Assembly (NCBI RefSeq): GCF_015097055.1
Contig: NZ_AP023366.1
Coordinates: forward strand, 3,375,001 to 3,439,000
Direction of reading: 5' to 3'
Length of the DNA stretch: 64,000 bases
Source: Effusibacillus dendaii
GTDB lineage: Bacteria; Bacillota; Bacilli; Tumebacillales; Effusibacillaceae
Position 1 is the stretch's first letter. Each line of letters begins with the position of its first letter. Positions 51,599-60,732 of the stretch are shown one piece after another. The notes under the pieces are model-generated. The model saw only the letters and a program-made list of their open reading frames with translations, did no database searches and was not told the origin of the DNA. The translations under genes were made by a program, and so were the position numbers.

Positions 51599-52570
51599 AT
51601 GCAGACACAGACAAATACGGAAAACATGCAGGCGTATCAGACGGTTGCCTTATCGTCGGAGAAAATTATCAGTTACGGGATCCTGCTTACCTTCCTTGTT
51701 TTTTTACTAAAAATGATCGGCGGATATTTAACAGACTCTCTCGCCTTAACTTCAGACGGGTGGCATTTGGCGGGGGATTTGGTAACTCTCCTGCTAAGCT
51801 GGTGGGGAGTGAAACAATCGGTAAAACCTGCCACGAAACGGCGCAGTTTCGGCATGTATCGAACAGAGATTTTGACCGCATTCCTGGCAAACCTGATTCT
51901 TGTAGGAGTCGGATTGTATATCATCTATGAGGGGTACCGGCAGTATCTCGAACCGCATCCCGTATCGGGCGGTTGGGTATTCTCGATCACGCTCGCCGGA
52001 CTTGTAATTTATTCCATACTCGCTTATCTGATGGGGACAAAGAAAGAAAACATGAACGCCAAAAGCGCCTGGCTCCATTTCTTGGGTGATGCGATGTCAT
52101 CCGTTGCGGTTTTGGTCGGGGCGACGGTGATTTATTTTACCGGCTGGTATCAGGTGGATGCCATATTATCTGTCTTGATTGGTCTGGTGATTGCCGTTGC
52201 GGCGGCTAGAATGGCGTGGGACGGCGTACACATTTTGCTTGAATTTACTCCTCGTCAGATCGACCCGGAGGAAGTGGAACAGGCGATACTCTCTATTCCG
52301 GAAGTGAGTGCGGTAACCGATCTTCACATCTGGTCGATCACAGAGAGCCAGATTATGATGTCCTGTCATTTGGCAGTCACGGTTACAACGATCGAGCAGG
52401 GGGAACAGATCATTCAGCAGGTGCAGGATGCGATGTGGAACCGGTTTGGCATCGGACATCCAACAATCCAGCTGGAAAGCAAATCGTGCAACACCTGTTA
52501 CCATCATGAAGCGCAGATGCAACACCTGTGTTCTTCCTGTTCGGCTAACAACCCGATACTGATAGGATGA
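51599..52570 (+). CDS. Cation diffusion facilitator (CDF) metal exporter
   Basis: 323 residues from ATG 51599 (GGAGG 8 nt upstream). Six predicted spans. The transport site is formed by LTSDGWHLAGD (TM2) and LHFLGDAMSSVAV (TM5). A C-terminal cytoplasmic domain of the usual ferredoxin-like fold follows, then an unusual Cys/His-rich tail (CNTCYHHEAQMQHLCSSC). The HxxxD pattern is zinc-type (CzcD-like). The upstream Fur-like box also permits iron or manganese as substrate. Confidence 0.88.
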   Translation: MQTQTNTENMQAYQTVALSSEKIISYGILLTFLVFLLKMIGGYLTDSLALTSDGWHLAGDLVTLLLSWWGVKQSVKPATKRRSFGMYRTEILTAFLANLILVGVGLYIIYEGYRQYLEPHPVSGGWVFSITLAGLVIYSILAYLMGTKKENMNAKSAWLHFLGDAMSSVAVLVGATVIYFTGWYQVDAILSVLIGLVIAVAAARMAWDGVHILLEFTPRQIDPEEVEQAILSIPEVSAVTDLHIWSITESQIMMSCHLAVTVTTIEQGEQIIQQVQDAMWNRFGIGHPTIQLESKSCNTCYHHEAQMQHLCSSCSANNPILIG

Positions 52571-52696
52571 CCCGATTGATGGCGAGGCGGATTGATTCCA
52601 GCGAATTCGCAAATGGGACTCCTCCTCACGTTTGCGGGGCGCATAATACGTGCTGCGAGGCTGCAAAAGCCTGTTGCAAAGGCCGATTTTAAATAT

Positions 52697-52714
52697 TTGT
52701 GAAAAAAGTTACAA
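52697..52714 (+). promoter_or_regulatory. Rex-like operator upstream of ndh
   Basis: TTGTGAAAAAAGTTACAA matches the Rex consensus TTGTGAA-N4-TTCACAA at 12 of 14 defined positions. It lies 30 bp before a TGATATAAT extended -10 element (52743-52750). A further TTCACAA half site is at 52767-52773, just after the -10. Rex represses ndh in B. subtilis, which fits. Confidence 0.6.
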
Positions 52715-52742
52715 ATGTGTAGTACATTTATGAACGGTCTGT

Positions 52743-52750
52743 GATATAAT
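52743..52750 (+). promoter_or_regulatory. Extended -10 promoter element of ndh
   Basis: TGATATAAT with no good -35, as expected for an extended -10 promoter; it lies between the Rex-like operator and a second Rex half site, 139 nt from the start codon. Confidence 0.5.
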
Positions 52751-52888
52751 TAAGTAAGTTCATTTTTTCACAAAATACATCTGCATATGTTCCATTCATC
52801 GAAATCGGATTGGTGTATGGCTTTCGCCACTTATTCGAACACTAGGAACAACAAACAGAGATGTGGAGTGCGAGGAGGAAACAACAAG

Positions 52889-54073
52889 ATGGCAAAAGTA
52901 TTATTGCTGGGTGCCGGTTATGGTGGTATGGCGGCAGCCGTGAATATGCAAAAAAGGCGTATTCCTTTTACAATTATTAACAAGCATTCATATCATTATT
53001 TCACCACTTTATTGCATGAACCGGCTGGCGGTCGGAATGATTTTGATCCCTATTATGTAGAGCTGTCCGATATTTTGAACAGTAAAGAGGTAACCATCGT
53101 AAAAGATTTGGTGAAGGAAATTCGTCCCAAGGAGAAGAAAGTAATAACAGAAAAAGGCGAATATGAATTTGATTATCTGATTTTTGCATTGGGGAATGCC
53201 CCTGAATTTTTCGGAATTCCTGGCTTGGCAGAACACAGCCTGCTGCTCCGCAGCTTGAACACCGCCAAAGAAATTCGTTCCCACATTGAAGAAATGTTTG
53301 CCGAATACGCAGCAGATAAAGATCCTGCCCGTTTGCGGATTGTAGTGGGCGGAGCGGGATTGACCGGGGTTGAACTCTGTGGCGAACTGGCTGAGTATTT
53401 GCCGCATTTGGCGAGCAAATTCCACATTCCGGATTCGAAAATCGAGTTGATCAATCTGGAGGCGGCTCCAACCATTCTTCCTATGCTGGATAAAGGTTTG
53501 CAGGAAGAAGCCCTTCATCAATTGTCCAAGCATGGAGTGCAAGTCCGCACCAATGAAAAAATTGTCCGTGTTGATCAAGATTTGGTTGAATTGGCGACCG
53601 GTGAGCAAATTCATGCCAAAACCATCATCTGGACAGGCGGCGTACGCGCCAACCCGCTGCTGCAGGAAGCCGGATTTGATTGCGATCCGCGCGGTCGGGC
53701 TAAGGTAAATGAATATCTCCAATCGGTCAATTATTCGAATATTTTTGTGCTGGGAGACTCCGCTTGTTTTGTTGGAGAAGACGGCCGTCCGCTGCCTCCC
53801 ACTGCCCAATTGGCGCAGCAGATGGGACAACATGTGGTAGACAATATTGTGGCCATCACAAACGGTCAACCGCTTAAGCCGTTCTCCTTCCACTATATGG
53901 GAACCCTCGCTTCGCTCGGATCGGATATCGGCGTAGGAAACGTTAAGGGAATGCGGATAAAAAGATCTGTTGCCGCTTTGATGAAGGAAGCATCGAAAGC
54001 GAAGTGGTTGCTGACGATCGGCGGAATCGGTCTTTTGGCGAAGAAAAACAGGCAGTTCACCAAATCGGTATAA
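52889..54073 (+). CDS. ndh: Type II NADH dehydrogenase (NDH-2)
   Basis: 394 residues from ATG 52889 with GAGGAGG upstream; the longer frame is leader. FAD-binding VLLLGAGYGGMAAAVNMQKR, NADH-binding RIVVGGAGLTGVELCGELAE, and a second FAD motif NIFVLGDSACFVGEDGRPLP. A quinone-side PPTAQLAQQMGQHVVDNI and a C-terminal amphipathic membrane anchor are present. It passes electrons from NADH to quinone without proton pumping, feeding oxidases such as CydA. Confidence 0.94.
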   Translation: MAKVLLLGAGYGGMAAAVNMQKRRIPFTIINKHSYHYFTTLLHEPAGGRNDFDPYYVELSDILNSKEVTIVKDLVKEIRPKEKKVITEKGEYEFDYLIFALGNAPEFFGIPGLAEHSLLLRSLNTAKEIRSHIEEMFAEYAADKDPARLRIVVGGAGLTGVELCGELAEYLPHLASKFHIPDSKIELINLEAAPTILPMLDKGLQEEALHQLSKHGVQVRTNEKIVRVDQDLVELATGEQIHAKTIIWTGGVRANPLLQEAGFDCDPRGRAKVNEYLQSVNYSNIFVLGDSACFVGEDGRPLPPTAQLAQQMGQHVVDNIVAITNGQPLKPFSFHYMGTLASLGSDIGVGNVKGMRIKRSVAALMKEASKAKWLLTIGGIGLLAKKNRQFTKSV

Positions 54074-54080
54074 AATTCGG

Positions 54081-54114
54081 GCCGTGTTTCTCGGAAAGGG
54101 AAACGCGGCTTTTT
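54081..54114 (+). terminator. Terminator between ndh and holA
   Basis: GCCGTGTTTC pairs with GAAACGCGGC (one G-U), followed by TTTTT. Confidence 0.8.
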
Positions 54115-54126
54115 AGGAGTTAAGGC

Positions 54127-55152
54127 ATGTCGTATTCACAATTGGTACAGGAAATTGAAAAAGGGATCATTCATCCGGTTTACCTGCTGTATGGAACGGA
54201 AACGTTGCTGATGAAAGAAGTTTTGGAAGCGCTTGAACAGGCGGTTGCCGCAGACGATCCGCTTGGCACGCAGCGTTTTCACTGTGACGAGGTGCCAATC
54301 CAAACGGCTGTAAGGGAGGCGGAGACGCTTCCTTTTTTGAGCGAGAAACGGCTGGTGGTGGCGCAGAATGCGACCGTTTTTACAAGCGCCAAATCATCCC
54401 TTGAACACGATACGGATGCGCTGCTGCATTATTTGGAAAACCCCTCTCCCACATCTGTGTTTGTCTGCACGGTGACGGCTGAAAAGCTTGATGAGCGGAA
54501 AAAGATTTTTAAGGCGGCACAAAAAAACGGGAAAGTGGCCGCTTTTCTGCCGCTTAAGGAACAGGAACTGAAAGCCTGGATGGCACAGGCAGCCCGCAGG
54601 AAAAAGGTAACGATCACATCGCAGGCGGTGGATCGGCTGCTTTTTATGTGCGGATCAAACCTCACCTTTCTTGATACCGAATTGGAAAAACTTTCGCACT
54701 ATGCGGGAGAGAACAATACGATCGATGAAGATATGGTAAACACACTCGCTTCCCGTACGTTGGAGCAGGATATATTCGTGTTTGTCGACGAAGTGGTCCG
54801 CCTGCGGACGGAACAGGCGCTGCGGATGATGAGCGATTTGCTGAAAAATAAACAGTCGCCTGTCTACCTGTTGTTTATGATCGCCAGACAAATCCGCATC
54901 ATGCTGCAGGTCAAAATTCAAACTGTCCGCGGTCTATCGGTTCAGCAGGTTGCCGGGCAGATTGGTGCGCACCCATATGCCTGCAAAATCGCGGCGGAGC
55001 AGGCGAGACGATTTTCACGCCAGGATTTGGAACGGTTTCTTATGGAACTGGGGGATATTGACTATCAGATTAAAACCGGGCGTATCAGGGACAGGCATGC
55101 GCTGGAAATGTTCCTGTTAACCATGCAGGGTAAAATAGGGACGGCAGGATAA
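54127..55152 (+). CDS. holA: DNA polymerase III delta subunit
   Basis: 341 residues: HPVYLLYGTETLLMKEVLEA, EAETLPFLSEKRLVVAQNA, the degenerate Walker and sensor elements of the delta family, and RTLEQDIFVFVDEVVRLRTE. It opens the sliding clamp in the clamp-loader. No ComEC-adjacent position, unlike some Bacilli, because several genes and the IS607-type element lie between. Confidence 0.9.
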   Translation: MSYSQLVQEIEKGIIHPVYLLYGTETLLMKEVLEALEQAVAADDPLGTQRFHCDEVPIQTAVREAETLPFLSEKRLVVAQNATVFTSAKSSLEHDTDALLHYLENPSPTSVFVCTVTAEKLDERKKIFKAAQKNGKVAAFLPLKEQELKAWMAQAARRKKVTITSQAVDRLLFMCGSNLTFLDTELEKLSHYAGENNTIDEDMVNTLASRTLEQDIFVFVDEVVRLRTEQALRMMSDLLKNKQSPVYLLFMIARQIRIMLQVKIQTVRGLSVQQVAGQIGAHPYACKIAAEQARRFSRQDLERFLMELGDIDYQIKTGRIRDRHALEMFLLTMQGKIGTAG

Positions 55153-55247
55153 GTGATCTATGCGGCATTCGGCCACACATGTGGTGGCGAATGGCGGGGC
55201 ATCCTAGAAAGGTAGCTTCTTATTCTGGGGTACCGGAGGTGCAAGCT

Positions 55248-55550
55248 GTGGCTCGCAGACGCAATCGGTTGTTGGTGCCTGAAGCGCAGGCCAGTTTGGA
55301 TCGTCTAAAATGTGAACTGATCCGGGATACGTTCGGGTCTCCAAGTGCCTCCTGCGCTATAAATCCGAATGATGTGAAATATGAAGCGGCAGAGGAAGTG
55401 GGTGTGCCGCTCGTACATGGCGATAATGGGGATCTGACCGCCCGGCAGGCTGGCAAAGTGGGAGGCAAGTTAGGCGGTGCCATGGTTCGTCATATGATTG
55501 AAATGGCAAAACAACAGATGGCAGACACACAGCAAACCCCCGATCGGTGA
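55248..55550 (+). CDS. Alpha/beta-type small acid-soluble spore protein
   Basis: 100 residues from GTG 55248 (GGAGG 9 nt upstream). MARRRNRLLVPEAQASLDRL is the first half motif, VKYEAAEEVGVPL contains the GPR cleavage region, and GDNGDLTARQAGKVGGKLGG is the second. It coats and protects spore DNA and is degraded at germination by GPR, encoded 480 nt away. Confidence 0.9.
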   Translation: MARRRNRLLVPEAQASLDRLKCELIRDTFGSPSASCAINPNDVKYEAAEEVGVPLVHGDNGDLTARQAGKVGGKLGGAMVRHMIEMAKQQMADTQQTPDR

Positions 55551-55561
55551 TCGGGGGTTTT
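55534..55561. terminator. Bidirectional terminator of SASP and rpsT
   Basis: CCCCCGATC-GGT-GATCGGGGG with TTTT; the SASP stop codon is in the stem. Confidence 0.85.
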
Positions 55562-55570
55562 GAATTTCCG

Positions 55571-55837
55571 TTAAGCGCCCAGTTTGTTGAATTTTTTGGT
55601 TAAACGGGATTTTTTGCGGGCAGCCGTGTTTTTATGAATAATGCCCTTTGTTACCGCTTTATCCAAAGTACGGGTTGCGTGGCTCAACAATGCTTTTGCG
55701 TTTTCCAGATCATTGTTTGCAACCGCAGCCTCGAATTTTTTAAGCGCCGTACGAAGGGTAGATTTTGCCGCAGCATTGCGAAGGGTACGCGTACGAGTAA
55801 TTTTTACCCTTTTGATAGCAGATTTGATATTCGGCAC
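55571..55837 (-). CDS. rpsT: 30S ribosomal protein S20
   Basis: 88 residues from a GTG at 55837 with AAGGAGGTG upstream; the longer frame upstream is not coding. [20 protein letters not shown] and [20 protein letters not shown]-like C-terminus ([16 protein letters not shown]) are the S20 signature. S20 binds 16S rRNA early in 30S assembly. Monocistronic, convergent with the SASP gene and divergent from gpr. Confidence 0.96.
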   Translation of the reverse strand: MPNIKSAIKRVKITRTRTLRNAAAKSTLRTALKKFEAAVANNDLENAKALLSHATRTLDKAVTKGIIHKNTAARKKSRLTKKFNKLGA

Positions 55838-56028
55838 TCTGTTCACCTCCTTACAGCATAGATACGATCCTACTTGACGGACAATGGATATTTTATCATG
55901 TCGGAATCGGCAGTGCAACTTAATTTTTCATTATTTTTAGGCCCGTTGCGAATCTGTTTATCCTAAACCGTATAGATGGCTCGCCTTTTGCAAAATCTAG
56001 CCGAAAGGACAAATGTTGGGGTGAGAGG

Positions 56029-57057
56029 ATGGAACAGACGGAACGGAACGAACAGACAGAACGTACAGATGCATACGAAGGATATTCGGTTCGCACCGAT
56101 TTGGCATTGGAAGCGCATCAGATGGCGGGAGCAACACACGGAGCGGCGACCATCCCTGGTGTCGAAAGTGAAGAGGAAGAAGCGGACGGATTTCGCATTA
56201 CGAAAATGCGGATCACCGATCAAGTGGCCGCCAAAATGCTGGGCAAGCAGGAAGGCAGTTACCTGACGTTTGAAATTCCCGGATTGCGGCAGAAAGACCC
56301 TGAACTGCACCAAAACGTGGCGAAACGGTTTGCAGAGGAACTGCAGAAATTCATTAATCTGCCGGATAAGGCGAGTGTTCTTATTGTCGGCTTGGGCAAC
56401 TGGAACGTAACTCCTGACGCTTTGGGTCCTTCCGTTGCAAAGAAAGTGTTTGTAACGCGCCATCTCTATGCGCACATGCCCGAATTGCTAAACGACGGCT
56501 TTCGTCCGGTGGCAGCCGTATCGCCTGGAGTGCTCGGCATCACCGGAATTGAGACAAGCGAAATTGTAAATGGAATTGTACAGCATATGAAACCCGATCT
56601 GGTGATCGCCATTGACGCACTGGCTTCCCGCTCGCTGGAGCGGGTGAACACGACCATTCAGGTGGCGGATACGGGCATCAATCCGGGGTCAGGTGTCGGA
56701 AACAAACGGAAAGCGTTGAATAAAGAATCGCTGGGAGTTCCCGTTGTGGCGATTGGAGTGCCGACCGTCGTCGATGCGGTGACGATCGCGCATGATACAA
56801 TGCAGCATCTGATGTCACGGTTATCGCAAATTGTACCGGGCAACGACTGCGCCAAGCTGTTTGACAATTTCAATGATCAGGAAAGAAGACGACTGATTCA
56901 TGAAGTGCTGCAGCCGCTCGGTCAAAATTTGATGGTAACGCCAAAAGAAATTGACCGGTTTATCGATGATATTGCAGCGGTAGTGGCAAACGGGCTGAAT
57001 ATGGCCCTGCATCAGTCGATTACACCGGAAGATGCGCCGATGTTTCTGCAATCCTGA
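56029..57057 (+). CDS. gpr: GPR endopeptidase (germination protease)
   Basis: 342 residues. A short propeptide ends in the SVRTDLALEAHQMAG region. Core motifs include SVLIVGLGNWNVTPDALGPS, VSPGVLGITGIETSEIV, IDALASRSLERVNTTIQVAD and GVPVVAIGVPTVVDAVTIAH. GPR cleaves SASPs at germination. The zymogen is processed at the Tyr-Ser/Val region near residue 18. It precedes spoIIP, as in Bacillus. Confidence 0.95.
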   Translation: MEQTERNEQTERTDAYEGYSVRTDLALEAHQMAGATHGAATIPGVESEEEEADGFRITKMRITDQVAAKMLGKQEGSYLTFEIPGLRQKDPELHQNVAKRFAEELQKFINLPDKASVLIVGLGNWNVTPDALGPSVAKKVFVTRHLYAHMPELLNDGFRPVAAVSPGVLGITGIETSEIVNGIVQHMKPDLVIAIDALASRSLERVNTTIQVADTGINPGSGVGNKRKALNKESLGVPVVAIGVPTVVDAVTIAHDTMQHLMSRLSQIVPGNDCAKLFDNFNDQERRRLIHEVLQPLGQNLMVTPKEIDRFIDDIAAVVANGLNMALHQSITPEDAPMFLQS

Positions 57058-57081
57058 CAAACTTTGAATCTAGTAAAAAAA

Positions 57082-57111
57082 TGTCCGGACAAGCGCCGGA
57101 CATTTTTTTTT
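57082..57111 (+). terminator. Terminator after gpr
   Basis: TGTCCGG and CCGGACA with a 7-nt loop, followed by nine T. Confidence 0.9.
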
Positions 57112-57125
57112 GCCTTAAAAAGCCC

Positions 57126-57155
57126 GTCATAAAGCCAACTCTCGCAACATATCAT
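57126..57155 (+). promoter_or_regulatory. Candidate sigma-E promoter of spoIIP
   Basis: GTCATAAA and CATATCAT with a 14-bp spacer, close to the sigma-E consensus, 33 bp before the start. spoIIP is a mother-cell gene in B. subtilis. Confidence 0.5.
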
Positions 57156-57188
57156 TCTGGTAGACACAGGATGAGAGGGGCATTTTTT

Positions 57189-58364
57189 ATGAATATACCA
57201 CACTTGCGGTCGCGAATGAGACCCGAAACGATGCCGCGCAGCAGACAGTTTCGAACTGTCACGATCAATATAGGGACAGGCAGAATGCGTGCTCTGGTGG
57301 TGGCGCTAAGCGTGACGATGGCGATTCTGTTTTTTGTCATGAGCATATTTGCGGCCCAATTGATGGAGGCCAAAAATCAAAATACAGTTGCGTCCCGGTT
57401 TCTGCATTCCATTAGCAATCAGTCACTTAATTCGATCATTGGTCAGGAAATCCCACTTTACGCGTCAGCCGATCCGAATCACGCCGGGGGGTCGAAAGAA
57501 CCGCAGGAAAGTTTCAGTTCGTTGCTGTTTTACCTGTTTACTGACGTAAATGTGGAACATCCGGAAACGATGCTGGGCGGATCGATTGCTGCCATGGCAG
57601 TCAGCCATTTTGAACCGTTGACGGAAGACTCGAAATATCAGCCAGGTGATGAAGTGCCGCCGAACCAAAAGCAAGGGGATGGCCAGCCTCCTTCCACACA
57701 GCCGGAACCGGTGCCGACAAAAGGAAAGCCGCTTGTCTACGTATATCATTCACATAACCGGGAAGCGTATCTGCCTGACTTAAACGGCGTAAAGGATTTC
57801 AATATGGCTTACGATAAAGACAAGAATATCACGCTTGTCGGCGAAGAGTTGGTCAAGAAACTGGAAGCCAAACAGATTGAGACAATTCAAACGAAAGTGG
57901 ATTATTGGACGATGGGGAACTTTGACAATGCGTATGATTATTCAAGAAAAACGGTGCAAGACGTACTGGCCAAAAACAAAAGCATTCAAATGGTATTTGA
58001 TATTCACCGTGATTCGCAGCCGCGCGACAAAACAACGGCGGTTATTAACGGACAGCAAGTGGCCAGCGTCTATCTGATTGTTGGCGGTTCCAACAAAGAT
58101 TATCAGAAAAATGAGGAGTTTGCGAAGAAACTGCATGAAAAAATGCAGCAGATGTATCCCGGATTGTCAAAAGGCGCCTATACGAAGCGGAGTACGGCTT
58201 ATGACACACGATACAATCAGGACCTCCATCCGCAGTCGATTTTATTTGAAATCGGCGGACCGGAAAATACTTTGGAAGAAGCAAAGCGAACTGCCGATCT
58301 GCTGGCAGACGTGATCGCCTCCGTGTTGGCGGATGAGCAAAAAACGTCCCAACAGGGGAAATAA
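57189..58364 (+). CDS. spoIIP: Stage II sporulation protein P
   Basis: 391 residues from ATG 57189. One N-terminal span (ALVVALSVTMAILFFVMSIF), then the SpoIIP amidase/endopeptidase domain with zinc-type motifs VYVYHSHNREAYLP, MVFDIHRDSQPRDKTT and ILFEIGGPENTLEEAKRTAD. It acts with SpoIID and SpoIIM in engulfment, cutting peptidoglycan cross-links. Confidence 0.94.
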   Translation: MNIPHLRSRMRPETMPRSRQFRTVTINIGTGRMRALVVALSVTMAILFFVMSIFAAQLMEAKNQNTVASRFLHSISNQSLNSIIGQEIPLYASADPNHAGGSKEPQESFSSLLFYLFTDVNVEHPETMLGGSIAAMAVSHFEPLTEDSKYQPGDEVPPNQKQGDGQPPSTQPEPVPTKGKPLVYVYHSHNREAYLPDLNGVKDFNMAYDKDKNITLVGEELVKKLEAKQIETIQTKVDYWTMGNFDNAYDYSRKTVQDVLAKNKSIQMVFDIHRDSQPRDKTTAVINGQQVASVYLIVGGSNKDYQKNEEFAKKLHEKMQQMYPGLSKGAYTKRSTAYDTRYNQDLHPQSILFEIGGPENTLEEAKRTADLLADVIASVLADEQKTSQQGK

Positions 58365-58458
58365 AGCAAATGAGACAAACAATGGTATAGAAGAAGGGCC
58401 TCCCGAACACACTAAGGATAGTAGATTTGTAGAGCGGATACAGGGAGGACCCGAAATC

Positions 58459-58821
58459 ATGCGGATATTTAAAAGGTTGCTGTTGTACGCCAGTCTGCTG
58501 GCGTTGACGGTAACGATGATCGGTGTCGGCTTTCAGACGGCGGAACGGGGAATGCAGGCGTTGGTGGGAACGGGAGGTCCCCCCCAATCAGTGTACCTCG
58601 ATGCGAACCGGCAGGCCGTACAAGTCACTGTGTTGGGCAAACAGGTCGTATCGGCGCCCGGCACATTGGGAGACCGGTGGAGCCGCCAGTTTGAAGCGGC
58701 CAAGCTGCAGGTGGGAAGTTCGTTTGAACAGGCCAGTGTTGGAATGGGACACACGCTGCAGACTGTTTCGGCAGAATTGATTCGATGGGTGACAGCCGTT
58801 GTCGATAAGATAGCGAAATAG
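58459..58821 (+). CDS. yqxA: YqxA (DUF3679) family protein
   Basis: 120 residues from ATG 58459 behind GGGAGG. One N-terminal span (LLLYASLLALTVTMIGVGFQ) and an extracytoplasmic polar domain. YqxA follows gpr-spoIIP in many Bacilli. Function unknown; sporulation expression likely. Confidence 0.75.
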   Translation: MRIFKRLLLYASLLALTVTMIGVGFQTAERGMQALVGTGGPPQSVYLDANRQAVQVTVLGKQVVSAPGTLGDRWSRQFEAAKLQVGSSFEQASVGMGHTLQTVSAELIRWVTAVVDKIAK

Positions 58822-58905
58822 GGCAGAAGAGCGACAGCCAGTGTGCTGCCGCTTTTTATATGTTATAATGTTCGATAGCATTTTTTGAAAGTGGGAGAAC
58901 ATGCG

Positions 58906-60714
58906 ATGGACGCCAGAGAACGTCAAAAAATGATACGGAATTTCTCGATTATTGCACATATTGACCACGGCAAGTCGACGCTTGCCGATCGCATTTTGGA
59001 GTTTACCGGCACGTTGCAGGCGCGTGAAATGCAGCAACAGGTGCTCGACAACATGGATCTGGAAAGAGAACGGGGCATCACCATCAAACTGCAGTCGGTC
59101 CGGTTAAATTACCGGGCGAAAGACGGCAAGGACTATATCCTGCATCTGATCGACACACCGGGTCACGTCGATTTTACATACGAAGTGAGCCGTTCGTTGG
59201 CCGCCTGCGAAGGGGCGTTGCTGGTCGTCGATGCTGCACAGGGAATTGAAGCGCAGACGTTGGCAAACGTTTATTTGGCATTGGAAAACGATCTGGAAAT
59301 TTTGCCGGTCATTAACAAAATCGACCTGCCGTCCGCCGAACCGGAACGGGTCAAACAGGAGATTGAGGATGTGATCGGGCTTGACGCGTCAGAAGCGGTG
59401 CTCGCTTCTGCCAAAGCCGGCATCGGCATTGAAGAAATACTGGAACAGATTGTGCAAAAAATACCGGCGCCAACCGGGAATCCGGATGAACGTCTGCAGG
59501 CGCTGATTTTTGACTCTCATTTTGACCCGTATAAAGGCGTTATTGTCTATGTTCGGGTGGTCAACGGCTCGATCAAGCCGGGCATGAAAATCCGGATGAT
59601 GGCGACTGGCGCCGAGTATGAAGTGGTGGAAATCGGAGCGCTGAAACCGCGCATGACGCCGGTCGACGAACTAATGGTAGGCGATGTCGGCTATATCGCC
59701 GCTTCGATCAAAAACGTCAAGCATACACGTGTGGGCGATACGGTAACAGATGCAAAAGCACCGGCAGCAGAGCCGTTGCCCGGTTATCGGGGCATCAACC
59801 CGATGGTGTTCTGCGGGCTGTATCCGGTCGATACAGCCGATTACAACGATTTGCGGGAAGCGCTTGAAAAATTGGAGTTAAACGACGCGGCCCTGAAATA
59901 TGAACCGGAAACGTCGTCTGCGCTCGGATTCGGTTTTCGTTGCGGGTTCCTGGGACTTCTGCATATGGAAGTGATTCAGGAGCGGTTGGAGCGGGAATAC
60001 AATTTAACGCTGATTACGACGGCGCCGAGTGTGGTGTATCGCGTATACGCGACCAACGGTGAAGTGATTGAGATTGACAATCCAAGCAAAATGCCGGACA
60101 CGGGCCGCATTGACCATGTAGAAGAACCGTACGTGAAAGCATCTATTATTGTACCGAAAGATTATGTCGGTCCCGTGATGGAACTGTGCCAGGAAAAGCG
60201 TGGCGTTTTCGTCGATATGCAATATCTCGACCAGACACGCGTCACCTTGATTTACGAGGTTCCGCTCACCGAAATCGTATATGATTTCTTTGACCGCCTG
60301 AAATCGAGCACGAAAGGGTATGCGTCGTTTGATTATGAATTGATCGGCTACCGGACGTCGAACCTTGTGAAGATGGATATTTTGCTGAATGGTGAGGTGG
60401 TGGACGCACTGTCTTTCATCGTTCACCGTGATAAGGCATATGACCGGGGGCGGATTTTGTGCGAAAAACTGAAAGAGTTGATTCCCCGTCAGCAGTTTGA
60501 AGTGCCGATTCAGGCAGCGATCGGAAACAAGGTGGTTGCGAGGGAAACGATTAAGGCGATGCGTAAAAATGTATTGGCCAAATGTTATGGCGGCGACATT
60601 TCGCGGAAACGGAAACTGCTTGAGAAACAAAAGGAAGGCAAGAAGCGGATGAAGCAGGTCGGTTCGGTGGAAGTGCCGCAGGAAGCGTTTATGGCCGTTT
60701 TAAAAATGGACTAG
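58906..60714 (+). CDS. lepA: Elongation factor 4 (LepA)
   Basis: 602 residues from ATG 58906 (GGGAG upstream). GTPase: [61 protein letters not shown]-terminal LepA domain includes [20 protein letters not shown]-like ([19 protein letters not shown]) and [16 protein letters not shown]. It back-translocates or remodels ribosomes. Confidence 0.97.
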   Translation: MDARERQKMIRNFSIIAHIDHGKSTLADRILEFTGTLQAREMQQQVLDNMDLERERGITIKLQSVRLNYRAKDGKDYILHLIDTPGHVDFTYEVSRSLAACEGALLVVDAAQGIEAQTLANVYLALENDLEILPVINKIDLPSAEPERVKQEIEDVIGLDASEAVLASAKAGIGIEEILEQIVQKIPAPTGNPDERLQALIFDSHFDPYKGVIVYVRVVNGSIKPGMKIRMMATGAEYEVVEIGALKPRMTPVDELMVGDVGYIAASIKNVKHTRVGDTVTDAKAPAAEPLPGYRGINPMVFCGLYPVDTADYNDLREALEKLELNDAALKYEPETSSALGFGFRCGFLGLLHMEVIQERLEREYNLTLITTAPSVVYRVYATNGEVIEIDNPSKMPDTGRIDHVEEPYVKASIIVPKDYVGPVMELCQEKRGVFVDMQYLDQTRVTLIYEVPLTEIVYDFFDRLKSSTKGYASFDYELIGYRTSNLVKMDILLNGEVVDALSFIVHRDKAYDRGRILCEKLKELIPRQQFEVPIQAAIGNKVVARETIKAMRKNVLAKCYGGDISRKRKLLEKQKEGKKRMKQVGSVEVPQEAFMAVLKMD

Positions 60715-60732
60715 TGGAAACCGGAGGCTATG

